Below, in pieces: positions 19,979 to 30,304 of a stretch of 64,000 bases of DNA. Origin of the DNA: Cristatella mucedo. Taxonomy: Eukaryota; Bryozoa; Phylactolaemata; Cristatellidae. The notes beneath the pieces were generated by a model. That model saw only the letters and a list, made by a program, of their open reading frames with translations. It ran no database searches and was not told where the DNA came from. The stretch lies in assembly GCA_009760855.2 (NCBI GenBank), contig WPIO01000054.1, forward strand, positions 1,129,501 to 1,193,500, given 5' to 3'. The position numbers and the translations under genes were made by a program. Every line of letters begins with the position of its first letter. Position 1 is the stretch's first letter.

Positions 19979-21156
19979 ACTCTCTACGCACACCTTAACA
20001 GAGCTCAATGAATCATAGCAGACGTCAAGAAATATAACATTAGTTATGCACATACATTAGTACATTAGTGGCCTGACGCTGGGCTGTGTCGATGGCTTAA
20101 CTGTTGGTCACAGGTGACACATGTACATTAGTGTCAGGGCGCTTCGCCAATTACAGCAATAAGCCGCAGGCGACGAAAGCAAACAAGACGAGTCGAGAAA
20201 GTTGTATAAATTATAGTACAGGTACAAGGTAGCTCTCGGAGCATTAACTTAGATGAGTCGTTTGGCCTTGAACGTGGCGAATTGGGCTGCATTTATAGTT
20301 TCAAAGACAATATTTCCCAGTCTTTCTTTCTCCTTTCTCTTTTCATGCTCAACAGAGGCCAAATCAATCGGAGATTTTTCGATATCGATGCTCTTAGATA
20401 TGACAGGATTATGTTCAGCTTCCTACAGGAACGCCGACGATTGTCAACTGATACAGGTGATGGTGAGAAGAACTTGTGAGGAAACTCTCAAATTAGGAGA
20501 AGCTTCTTCTCAATAGTAATGACAACTATAGACGTGAGCTCCACGGGGTCGTTGGTACCGAGTCGTGACGCACGGCAAGAAGCACTTTGCAGTCACATTC
20601 TTCGTTATAGTTCGCTCAGTTCCATCAACGTCTGAACTGCGGTTTCATTTAATTGATGACACTGCCCCTGATCGTTGTACGAGTGGGCTGTGAAACTCGA
20701 CGCGGTGTGCGGTCGGGACGTGCTATTGGCGATCCTTGCGACGAGGGAGTCACGGGGGGAGCAATCCGGTGGGCGAGAGGGGCAAAGAGAGTCGTGATTC
20801 GCCCTGCTCCGTGTGTAGGTGAAACAAAACCGATGGAGTTGATCGTCGGCTAGCGCTCTGTGCTGTTCGCGACGATAAAACAAACTACATGAACAACATA
20901 TGAATCAAGAATCTAAACATTGCTGGCGGAGTTTTGTCTGGTCAAGTGCCTTCAAAATCTGCTCAAATTCCAACAAGAATCCGAATTTGGCATCAAGATA
21001 TTTGACATCCGGTAAAACCTATTCGTAATTTCTTGTCGGGGATATGCTATTCTGCCCTTCATTATTCTTGAAGACTTTTCCTCTGCAAAGAGGCTAATCT
21101 TGAGAGAGTTATCCAGGCATCTGCATACTTTCGGCAGATTCTTCGTTCAACAGCAT
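19973..21156. other. intergenic, no gene seen
   Basis: Open frames up to 92 codons on both strands without recognisable features. Confidence 0.45.
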
Positions 21157-22990
21157 AATAATAATAGTAATAATAATGCACTTGCTAAAGCGCCCTCGGA
21201 GAACTCAATCTCTCTCTAGGCGCTTTACATTAGCTGCAAAGAGAAATGCAATTGAATGGTGAGTAATATCATGCTTGATAAACAAACAAAATGAATTACA
21301 TGGTTAGGGGTGACATGCACAGGGTCAGCATGCCAATGTGGTTAGTTACAGCATGCACAGTGTCAGCACGCATAAGCACATCAAGGACGAATCACAGGGA
21401 CCCACTAAATGCTGACCTAAATAGGTGTGTTTTTAAGTTATTTTTTAATGTGGTCAGGTCAGGGGATGTTCTGACGCAGGTCGGGAGAGAGTTCCAGGCA
21501 TTGGGATCACACGATCTAAATGCACGGTCTCCAAAGGTTTTGAGGTTTGTACGGAGTATCTGCAGACTGTTGGATTCCGAAAAGCGGGTAGTACGATGCT
21601 TGGCTGATGGGGGAGTATTTCTGAGAGATAATAATAATAAAAATCCTAGCTGATAAACAGCCTCTTTTTTATAGCGACAGAAGAGCCTTTATGGCTTTCA
21701 CCACCACTTGTAGTGACAATAAAGGATCGCCCACAGCAGGAACTGAACCCATGACCTCGGGACCGAGGTCGTGAAAGCAACCGTCTTACCTAGTGTGCCA
21801 CCACGTAAGCGACAAAACCTTGAAGTCAACCCGTTGCTTGACTGGTAGCCAGTGCAGGTCGGCGAGAAGTGGTGTAATGTGGCAGCTGCGACGCTCACGA
21901 CAGACAAGCCTAGCTGCAGAGTTTTGCACCAGCTGCAATTGCCTCATCGCACATGCTGGTAAGCCAGTAAGCAAAGAGTTGCTGAAGTCGAGACGGGATG
22001 TCACGAATGCATGGACCAATTTGGACGTGGTATCCTTATCTAAACAACCCGAATTTCATCAATGTTATGAAGCTGAAATTAGGCAGATTTGACTGTGGAG
22101 CTGATATGGTCGTCTAACGAGAAGTCGCTCTGGAACATGACACCTAGATTTCGAGCTGATTCAACTGGAGATATGCTGGCAGAGCCAATTTTGAGCGTCA
22201 GCCATTCCAATTCGTAAATCACACTGGGTTTGCCCCTAACTAGTAAGTTAGTTTTATCATCGTTTAGTTTTAGAAAATTTGCTGCCATCCATGTGCGGAT
22301 GTCATCAATACATGCAGCAAGTGAGTTGAGAGAATTTGAAGTGCTCGAAGGCTGGGAGGGATCAAAGCAAAGGTACAACTGAGTGTCATCCGCATAGAAG
22401 TGAAAGCCTAGATTGTGCTTGGCAGTCACATCAGCAAGAGGGAGAGTATAAACCGTGAAAAGAACCGGACCTAGCACGGAGCCCTGAGGTACGCCATATT
22501 TCAGAGGTAACTCAGATGATCTTTGTCCATTCACGTCAATACTTTTGAGTCTCCCACTGAAATATGACCTGAACCATTGCAGAGCAGTGCCAGTGATGCC
22601 CAGGCGAGATGAGAGGCGCTCTAGAAGAACTTTGTGATTGATGGTATCAAAAGCTGCCGAAAGATCGAGCAAAACAAGCAGAGACACTACCCATGGCTGC
22701 ATTCCTAAGTAGGTCGTTGTATACCCGAAGCAATGCTGACTCTGTGGAGTGATTAACTCTAAAGCCAGACTGGAACTTACTAGCAAGGTGTGAGGTGTCG
22801 ATAAATGAGTTCAGCTGGTTTGCCACGACCCGTTCCAATATCTTTGATAGGAATGGTAGAAGGGAGACTGGGCAGTAGTTGCTTACGTTCTCTTGGTCTA
22901 GTGTAGCTTTCTTGAGAAGTGGCCTGACTACAGCTTTTTTGAAATGTGCCTTGACATGACCTGAGACTAATGACATATTAATTTCAAGCC
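21157..22990 (-). mobile_element. CR1/L2-like LINE, longest copy: reverse transcriptase to 3' end
   Basis: Minus strand, 5' to 3'. 22976-22790 is the approach to the RT (LLPFLSKILERVVANQL). After a frame change, 22786-22079 is the RT core with the motif-A block LLDLSAAFDTINH, the GVPQGSVLGP block and the catalytic FHFYADDTQLY (about 22390), then LKLNDDKTNLL. After another change, 22019-21805 is the conserved thumb/C-terminal part (LVQNSAARLVCRERRSCHI, LADLHWLPVKQR). After a SINE, 21630-21430 is the end of ORF2, then the 3' UTR and an ATT tail at 21157-21180. At least two frameshifts and a SINE insertion make it non-autonomous. The RT would copy LINE RNA into target DNA. The endonuclease is missing from this strand but an inverted piece lies at 23275-23690. 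Confidence 0.92.
21631..21804 (-). mobile_element. SINE-B copy inserted in a LINE
   Basis: Minus strand: A-box region TGGCACACTAGGTAAGACGG, B box GGTTCAGTTCC, central CACTACAAGTGGTG stem, 3' landmark GGCTCTTCTGTCGCTATAAA and end CAGCTAGGATTTTTATTATT. Compared with intact LINE copies (for example 35660-35700), about 30-35 bp of LINE sequence are missing at the insertion point. Confidence 0.9.
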
Positions 22991-23120
22991 GTTTGCAGTC
23001 CCCTCGAAGCTGTCTTTCAAATCTGTTATTCTGAGTTCACCCGACAACAAGCAACTAATGGTAACAGTAGTCTGTCGACTCTCCCAGGCGGCTGGCAGCA
23101 AGTCATTCTTTATCTCAGAT
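22991..23120. other. junction sequence between LINE parts
   Basis: Unassigned; it could be diverged LINE linker or host DNA. Confidence 0.35.
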
Positions 23121-23250
23121 CTCTCGTCTCATCTCGTTTCATCTCGTCTCATCTCGTCTCATCTCGTTTCATCCCGTCTCATCTCGTCTCATCTCGTCTC
23201 ATCTCGTTTCATCCCGTCTCATCTCGTTTCATCTCGTCTCATCTCGTTTC
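23121..23250. repeat. 10-bp minisatellite, about 13 units
   Basis: Units of CTCGTCTCAT with a C/T variant (CTCGTTTCAT), and two ATCCCGT variants. Confidence 0.95.
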
Positions 23251-23274
23251 GATTCTGCACGCAAGAAAACGATC

Positions 23275-23690
23275 CTTCTTCGGTATGGGTGATTTCAACA
23301 TTCATTTCGCTAACTTAACTGACGCCATCAGCGCCAAATTTTGGCCCTGATTGACTCCCTGTCTCTTGCGGCTCATGTGCATGGCCCTACTCACATCAAA
23401 GGTCACACACTCGACCAATTGCTCTCCTACAACTGCATACCAGCATCACCAATTATTACCAAATTCTGCTCGTCTTACCACATGCACGTTTCATTCAGTC
23501 TGCAATTTTTGCCCTGCTCTTCCCAGTCCTATTTTAAAATCACATGTGAATCGCAAAACCCCAAGACTCTTGACATCGATGCTGTCCGTGTAAGAATATC
23601 TGGTTCGCCTCTGCCGATCAATTCCCCTTCCGACCTGTTATCACTAGTAAATTGCCCCCCCCCCGCCCCATCGAGCTACGCCTCGGCTCC
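23275..23690 (+). mobile_element. CR1/L2-like LINE endonuclease C-terminal part, inverted
   Basis: The plus-strand translation contains MGDFNIHF, the GDFN block of apurinic-type LINE endonucleases, then LSLAAHVHGPTHIKGHTLDQLL, matching the usual 'Q.V..PTH..GHTLD' block, with an SSYHMHVSF-like degraded SDH block after it. There is one frame change near 23350. It lies opposite to the RT piece at 21157-22990. Confidence 0.85.
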
Positions 23691-24099
23691 CCCGTAAGGC
23701 TGCTTGCCACGGCCGCTGGTGAGCTAGCAAGAGCAGCGCGTGCAGAGTCACGTTCAAGCCAACGCGCCAGACGTCGGTGCGCGTAAAGTTCGCAGAGGGA
23801 GATTTATTTCTCTGAGGGAGGAAAATAAATGTAGCATTATTGCTAGTGTTTGCGTTAATTATTTTTTTCGTCTGCTGGATACGACGACTAGGCGGACGTG
23901 AATCCACGTGATGTATTTCTCCCGCTACGAGGCGGCCGCATTTTCCCGACTTTGCCTAAAGAAAAGACCTCTGAAGGGGAGCGTGCCAGACTGAACCTTG
24001 CCCAGTACAGAGCATTGCTTTCCAGAATCGAGTCGTGGCCCACGGCGGCGGCATCCTCTGACGGTACGAGCATTGAGGTCGAGCCAATTCGGCTCGGCT
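23691..24099. other. intergenic, no gene seen
   Basis: Nothing supportable. Confidence 0.45.
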
Positions 24100-24366
24100 T
24101 TCAGAGGCCCGGATTTCCTTTTCCAAATTGTCGTGAGCAGTCCCTAAGGGGTTCCGGTGTCAAGCGATTTTGGCTTCGCACCGGAAGCTACTCGGTTTGC
24201 TAAGAGCAGCTCCTGGTTCTCCTCACGGTGTGTGAGAATTTTTTTCTTTTTTCTGTTAGAGGGATACAAAGAGGCTCACGAGAGGCTCTCTTTCGGCGAA
24301 AAGATTCACCCTTGACCCCGAAAGTAGATTGCGACCACTTTTTTCCGGGAAAGGGTAAGAGGCCTC
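24100..24366 (+). repeat. dispersed repeat 'R', copy 2
   Basis: Pairs with 15985-16210. The best blocks are 24174-24215 (GGCTTCGCACCGGAAGC..) and 24265-24350 (CAAAGAGGCTCACGAGAGGC.., CCACTTTTTTCCGGGAAAGG). A T-rich insertion at 24238-24253 is absent from copy 1. Confidence 0.7.
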
Positions 24367-24704
24367 CTGCACATACCAAACTGCGGCTCGGCTGTGAAGT
24401 ACGATCTCGCTGTGATCGGATGCCCTGCGGCGTCAAGCGGGACCGAACTCCACGGAACCAAACTTTATAGTTCGCCGCTGCAATTGCCACTCGTTCCATT
24501 AGAAAATCATCCTTCCAATTCATCCATTCTTCTGGCTAATGTATCTAAGCGAAAAGTCCGCCACGCTGCAAGACGGCTCACGTGAGCCATCCTGCGGCAA
24601 GACGATGCGATTCGGTCAAGCTGCAAGATGGCACTGCGTTGTCTTTAGGGGCGGAACTACTATGACTCATCGAAGCGAGTCTACAGGCTGCAGTGAGCTG
24701 CTCG
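24367..24704. other. intergenic, no gene seen
   Basis: Nothing supportable. Confidence 0.45.
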
Positions 24705-24830
24705 TATAGCTAGTCACATAGCTAGCTAGTCACATATATAGCTAGTCACATATATAGCACATAGTCACATATATAGCTAGTCACATAGCTAGCTAGTCAC
24801 ATATATAGCTAGTCACATATATAGCTAGTC
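24705..24830. repeat. AT-rich minisatellite, 18-bp unit
   Basis: Repeats of ATATATAGCTAGTCACAT with shortened variants lacking ATAT. Confidence 0.9.
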
Positions 24831-24914
24831 GGTGCTGCCGTTGTTCACCTTCATCTTCACCTTCAGCAAGCTAGCGGTCGTTCAAGTGCAAATGCCATCA
24901 TTGCAGGCCGGAAG

Positions 24915-25124
24915 TGAATTGACACTGTGCACGCTGCCACTAAACACACTTGCATGCTGACCCTGTGCATGTCACCCCTAACCATGTTATTCATGTTGTT
25001 TATTGAGCATGATATTACTCATCACTCAATCGCGTTTCCCTTTGCAGCAAATGTAAAGCGCCTAGAAGGAGATTGAGTTCTCTGAGGGCGCTTTATCAAG
25101 TGCATTATTACTATCATTATTAAT
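24915..25124 (+). mobile_element. CR1/L2-like LINE, 3'-end fragment
   Basis: 3' UTR from GACACTGTGCACGCTGCCAC through GCAAATGTAAAGCGCCTAGA to an ATTATT tail, well conserved. Confidence 0.9.
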
Positions 25125-25128
25125 TGAG

Positions 25129-25330
25129 CGACTCGGATGCAGAACACGGCTTAAAGGATCGATGCTCACGTGGAGATGAGCGCTACCGGCATAGATGTGA
25201 AGGTCGAGACTGCGCCTGGCGATGACATCGGCCAGACGGAGAGTGCCAACACGAAGGCTACCTGAGAGTAAACTCGGGAGAGAGAGCACGCTTCGTTGTA
25301 TTGTACAGGCTGTGATCCCTGATGAGTGCA
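25129..25330 (-). mobile_element. LINE reverse-transcriptase fragment, decayed, opposite strand
   Basis: The minus-strand translation has GTLRLADVIARRSLDLHIYA followed by HLHVSIDPL, a degraded form of the 'TLPLADV..H.L.FHFYADDTQLY..FDP' block of the LINE RT. The YADD box is lost. It abuts the plus-strand tail of the previous fragment. Confidence 0.65.
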
Positions 25331-26118
25331 GGCCGATGGATGTCGATGCCTAGATTCTGATTCATCTATCACTAGGGAAGCTCCTAACGCACGTTTCTTA
25401 CCTTATGGTGTCACCGATACATAGGCGTGTCGAGGAGTAGCTTTCCAGAAAGATCCGGTTAATCTGAACAATGCCAATCAGGCTCTGCTCAGAGATCCGG
25501 AAGAGCTCGAAGAAAGACCCTACCTTTCCCGCTAGAGAGTGGCTTCGGGTGACTCCGAGCATGGTGTGGACCTTTACCTGACTACCCTGACTACCTTGAT
25601 CGGCATTGTTCAGGTCATACCAAAACCTCTGCAGATCTGCAGTCGCTGTGGAATGGCAAGCTCGAAAGCAGCCGATTTGAATACATATACATACACCATA
25701 TACATACACTATATACATACACTATATACATACACTATATACATACACTATATACACATACATAGTAACTGACATTCACACCTCAAGAATCGTGGCACTT
25801 TTTTTACCGACCTCGTGTACAAATTTAAATCAAGCGACTCCCAGCCAGAACACTTCGTCGGGTTCATTTCATGCTAACAGCTGATTCTAACATCGACGCC
25901 GTCTCCTTCCACCACTACGGACAAGCAGGACAAGTGCAGTGGCATATGCTTCCGAGGACCAGACGCAGACTTCGAGAAAGTTGGGAGATGGCTCGCACTA
26001 CAGCGTTCCAAATTCCAATGCAAATGCAATTGCATGTCGCCATGTCGCAGTCAGCCATTTCGCAGCCAGCCACGAAGCCTCGACGAGGCTCAGCCAAGCC
26101 GCGCTCGCGTCACGAGTT
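25331..26118. other. intergenic with small repeats
   Basis: An inverted pair of about 20 bp (CTGAACAATGCCAATCAGG near 25465 and its near reverse complement near 25597) and a 14-bp TATACATACACTAT minisatellite at 25679-25763. No canonical AATAAA was seen downstream of the gene that ends at 26119. Confidence 0.5.
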
Positions 26119-26535
26119 TCACAAGCCTGCGACTTGCAAACGAAGGACTTCCTCCTTTAGAGTGGCACCAAAGTCGCCATCTACAGATGACAGGGAGGTG
26201 ACAAAGTAGCTCCTCAGGTCCTCCGGCCAGCCGGCCGTCCATTGACGAAACAGCTTGAGCTGGCACTCGAAGATGCTCGGTGGCCGATCGCTCAGATTCA
26301 CTGCACTCATGGAAAAGTCGAGACAGTCGGCAGACAGCGGCAGCAGCAGGCCGAGCAGCTCCTTGAGAAAGCGTGCCTTCTGCAGCTTGCTCCAGTGGCC
26401 GAACCAGTGCAGCAGACACTGCATCTCTCTCTGCTGGTGAACACAGCTGTTGCCGCAGATGCCGCCGCAGCAGGTGCTGCTGTCTCTGCCGCTGGCCTCC
26501 ACCGAAGCGGCCGCCAGATCGCAGCCTCGCCACAT
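26119..26535 (-). CDS. C14orf119-like protein (138 aa), single exon
   Basis: The translation aligns with the small, widely conserved animal protein known in human as C14orf119 (as I recall, Pfam DUF4508). Residues 38-50 give MQCLLHWFGHWSK, where the family has an M-K-C-I-L-H-W-F-type block. Residues 52-62 hold QKARFLKELLG. Residues 83-96 give DRPPSIFECQLKLF, the family's most conserved block. The WTAGWPEDLRSYFV helix follows (99-112). Length 138 is close to the human protein's about 140. I chose the ATG at 26533-26535 (G at -3) because it gives a family-like length. The frame stays open upstream to a GTG at 26601, which I reject as a start. The stop is TGA at 26119-26121. The N-terminal 37 residues are Cys/Ser-rich and not conserved. 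The molecular function of the family is not known to me. No intron or frame break is seen. Confidence 0.9.
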   Translation of the reverse strand: MWRGCDLAAASVEASGRDSSTCCGGICGNSCVHQQREMQCLLHWFGHWSKLQKARFLKELLGLLLPLSADCLDFSMSAVNLSDRPPSIFECQLKLFRQWTAGWPEDLRSYFVTSLSSVDGDFGATLKEEVLRLQVAGL

Positions 26536-27827
26536 CGCACCGCTGGCCAGGATGACTGCACCGGCTGGTGAGATTTGCGCGAGCACACGCACGCGTGACA
26601 CGTTCGAGGTAGACTTAGCGTGGCCTCCTTCGGTCTGGTCTTCAACGGCAGCCTAATTACGACCAGACAACTCGACACTACCTAAAGAGTAAACCAAAAG
26701 ATGGAGACGAGCAGGCCCAGGACGGGCAAACAAAAAGTTACAAGCTAAGTCTCAGTCATCGGTGGGCGGAATAAAATATGCACGGGCACACCGGAAATTC
26801 TTGGGATGTGATGTCACGGAAATTGGGACCCTTGCACAAAATTTATGGACGAACGAACACGACGAACACAGCATAAGTCACAGGTTGAATATGAAGGCAC
26901 ACATATAGACACATTAATTCGAAAAAACCACGACATGCACGTATGCACATGTACTCACTCACCAACACACACAAACACACTCACTCTCACTCACTCACTC
27001 TTCACTCACTCACTCTTCACTCTCACTTACACTTTCTTTCTCTTGCTCTTTATCTCGCGCGCGCGCACACACACACACACACAAATACACTCAGCTGGGG
27101 CTCATCTTGTCAGAGCCGACACAGCTATGAAGTGCCTAAGCAGCACAGTACTGAAACACGTGCCGAGGGAATAATGAACTGTACAAACAGCTGTGAAGCA
27201 AAGCAGCCAAGGCTGCTGCAGGCATCAGCCCGGGCCCGGGTGCTTGCACTTCGAGACTTCAAGGGTTGGTGAGTTCGAACCCAGTGCTGCACAGTGAATG
27301 GCTGGCTCGCCTGTCATTCCGTGCATCCGCAGCCACGAGCTCTGTGGCTGATCCACAAGCGAAGAAGCAGGCTGAGCGCACGCCGCCCGAAGCAGACGAC
27401 ACAAAATCGCGCACGTCGCAGAGGCACGAACTCGAACGCTCGCTGGCGCACGAGGGTGGGTGGGGAACAAGAGTCCGTCCGTCGCGGCCTTTACCTTCGG
27501 CTGGCCAGGCGTCGGCTAAACGCGTGCGAGATGGAGCCATAGCCGCCGAACGGAAGCGCGAGGCTCCGCGGCCAAAGCGCCCGCGCGAACTGACTGCGCA
27601 CCACGCTCGGCGGCGGCGGCTGCCGTCCTTCGGCTGCGCGGCTCAGCCAGCACCCAGCGGCCATCGCCAGACCAACGCGTAATGCGAGGGACCGACGCGG
27701 AATGCGATGGATCGACGCGGAATGAGCGATCATAAGGAGCCGCCGGCTCCGAGTCCTATTGAGCGACCGCCATAGCTGCGGCCGTCACTATTGAGTGGCT
27801 AAAAGAAGTATCCACTTCCTTTACAGA
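26536..27827. other. upstream region of the C14orf119-like gene, part CpG-rich
   Basis: 26536-26680 would hold the promoter of the minus-strand gene, but no TATA box is evident. Short TC/CA microsatellites lie at about 26960-27083. From 27300 the sequence becomes CpG-dense to 28150. A GAGTTCGAACCC B-box-like motif at about 27270 lacks a clear A box. No gene recognised. Confidence 0.4.
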
Positions 27828-27897
27828 AAATGTAAAGTGCCTAGAAAGAGATTGAGTTCTCTGGGGGCGCTAACTGAAATGAATTATTATTATTATA
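27828..27897 (+). mobile_element. CR1/L2-like LINE, minimal 3'-end fragment
   Basis: AATGTAAAGTGCCTAGAAAG, then GAGTTCTCTGGGGGCGCTAA and an ATTATTATT tail. Confidence 0.8.
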
Positions 27898-28434
27898 AAA
27901 GCGCGCGCGGACGGGGAACGGCAGGAAACGGAGCTCGCAGGGTGTCAGGAAAACTGGGCTGGCGGGTCTCCGCGAGGAACGACGGCGTGCGACGACCAGC
28001 GTGCGACGACCGGCGCGCAGCAGCTGCGCGCCGGTCGGTATACGCGGGTGCGGCGCCCGAACCGCTGCGTCGCGACAAGCGATAAGTCGCGACAAGAACG
28101 CGCCATAACGAAGCGAGTCATTTTCAGTAGCGTGCAGCAGAGCCGCCGCTTACTCGGCACGTAGCTAGCTGCAGCCAGACGACGAGCAACAAGTCACCCA
28201 AAAGTCTTCACCTATGGTATATACTCCCTCTCTCTCTCGTTCCCCCTTCGCTGCCGTCGGGCTTGTATCTCTTACCAAGCGGCCTAGCGAGTGGCGAGTC
28301 TCCTAGCCTTGCGGCAGACCGGAAACCCGCAGACCGGAAACCCGCGACTACGCAGACCGGAAACCCGCGTTGTTACAGCAGATCCATTGATCGCGCGGCG
28401 GGGCTACCTTGACCTAGTCAACAGTCCAACAAGA

Positions 28435-28437
<3 letters not shown>
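27898..28437. other. CpG-rich then unremarkable; small repeat
   Basis: GCAGACCGGAAACCCGC occurs three times at 28313-28368. No gene seen. Confidence 0.5.
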
Positions 28438-28495
<58 letters not shown>

Positions 28496-28502
28496 CATAT
28501 AC

Positions 28503-28544
<42 letters not shown>

Positions 28545-28546
28545 AC
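28438..28546. repeat. (TA)n microsatellite
   Basis: TA units with occasional TACATA variants over about 109 bp. Confidence 0.97.
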
Positions 28547-28651
28547 GACAGATAGGCCAGCTATAGTACGGCCTGACGAGCCGCCGCTATAGAGACCCAC
28601 TGCGTAAGGGCGCCTTGTTCAGTTAATAGGGCGTTGTCTATTTATAAATTG

Positions 28652-28816
28652 AGCTCCCTTTCGGCTATGGGTATAGTGCTCATAGCAGCTAATACGGCGT
28701 CGTTACTTTGCCGTCTGGCACAGAGCCAGCTCACTTCCTCTCGTCCTGCTATGAGCACTGTGCCCATAGTCGAAAGGGAGCTGGCTCTACGAGCGAACGG
28801 CGCCATATTAGCTGCC
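28652..28816. repeat. imperfect foldback (nested inverted repeats)
   Basis: The outer arms are 28652-28688 and 28746-28782 (37 bp, three mismatches; core AGCTCCCTTTCG). A second pair is 28685-28704 against 28797-28816 (GCAGCTAATACGGCG type). A short GAGCCAGCTC/GAGCTGGCTC pair also falls inside. Confidence 0.85.
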
Positions 28817-28908
28817 TTGCTGGTGGCCATGTTGACTGCAGCAGACAGCATCCACCACCAGATGCTGGAACTAAATCTCCGTCCAGCTACTTAACTTGCG
28901 CTGGAAAG

Positions 28909-29040
28909 AGGCTTGGTTCAGCGGTTAAGGTGCTCGCCACGACCAAGGTCTGGCTGAGGTCGTGGGCTCGAGCCCGGAGGCACATGTGAAGCGCCTGAAT
29001 AGAGATTAAGTTCTCTTAGGGCGCTATACGAATGAATTAT
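28909..29040 (+). mobile_element. SINE-C copy (tRNA head, LINE-like tail)
   Basis: A-box region TTGGTTCAGCGGTTAAGGTG and B-box region GTGGGCTCGAGCCC at tRNA-like spacing, then a tail GTGAAGCGCCTGAATAGAGA..AAGTTCTCTTAGGGCGCTAT ending in GAATTAT. The tail is a variant of the LINE 3' end. Confidence 0.9.
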
Positions 29041-30304
29041 ATAAGCATGCCAATTTTGATTGTAGCAAAGTTTCAGCCCGCGTACGCACTCTCCAGAGAC
29101 AATTGGCACCACCGACCGAACGAAATAATTCTGTGCTGAGCAGGCTGGCTTTTACCTTCTCGTTTTGGACGTCATCAAGCCAGGGGCGGTCAGAAGTGAG
29201 TTGCGGGCTTTGGCGGAATACAAAATGTAGACAATGTTCCAAATGATTCGCTGTTGGCTGGAGGCACAGCTGAGCGACTTGAAATAAATATAATAATAGG
29301 TCGCACACGTAGAACCCAAAAAGAGAGCTGCAGCTCTATTCAGACGAGTTACATCTCGGGGCAAGAGAATCCATAAGAAAGGATTGGCGACGTTCTCAGG
29401 CGTCGAGCATAGACAAGCAAGCAAGAGCAAACAAGCAGACAGACACTCGGGGCCGCCTGCTATCACGGCAGCTGGCTAGAAACATGCCCAGACTTGAGCA
29501 CAGGTAATCGTGCAAAGCGCTCGGCGGAAGCAAACGAGACACAAGTTCACTGGGGCGAAAGGTGCAGCCTGGAGCTCCAGAGTTTTGGGAAAAATGAACC
29601 GAAGGCCCGCGCCAAAGCCACGAGGCTGTAATCTCCTGTGAAAAATCTCGCGAGACGCGCGAAGCCGGCGACTGTGCAAGAACACGCTGGAGGTCAGGAG
29701 CAAGGAGGTCAGGTCACGGAGGTCAGGCAAGCCTGATGCGGTGCAACCGAATGGGGTGACCAGTTGGCCAATGAGAGAGGAACTCGAAATCGATTCGATG
29801 TTTGTCAGGACGCACAGACAGAAGATTCTAGCTACGCCGTCGACGGCAGACTGGGCGAAATGCTGATGATTTGTGTACCAGTTGCCGTCGATCAAAGACA
29901 CGGGCGTGGAATCTTTAATAAAGGGAATTGCGGTAACTTAGACATGATCAATGATTCAAAACACGCGGTGGTACGACACGAAACCTGAGTAGGAATTTTT
30001 GCGGATAGCGAGGTCGGACCCAAAGAACAAAGCGGCTTCTTTGAACTTTTTTGCAGGCCAGACAGATACGATCAGAGTCAGTCCCCAAAGGTACCATCTC
30101 CACTGGACTTCTCCTGGACTCCGTTCGTTCCTTTGCCTCAGTGTCCACCTTTAAGGTTGCCGCGAATGACCACACCTCGAAGATCATTCCCAGCCTAAGT
30201 AAACAATTTGATCTCTATAGCCCCTTATACTCATTGTTCTCCCCTGAGATGCATAGGCTGTGCGCTACTCTGAAAAGACAAGATCCTTAGTATCCTTACA
30301 AAAT
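29041..30304. other. intergenic, no gene seen
   Basis: Open frames up to 141 codons on both strands without features I recognise. Confidence 0.45.

Noticed and set aside
27230-27290. Possible tRNA or SINE around GAGTTCGAACCC
   Set aside because: Only the B-box half is convincing; the rest does not match SINE-B or SINE-C.
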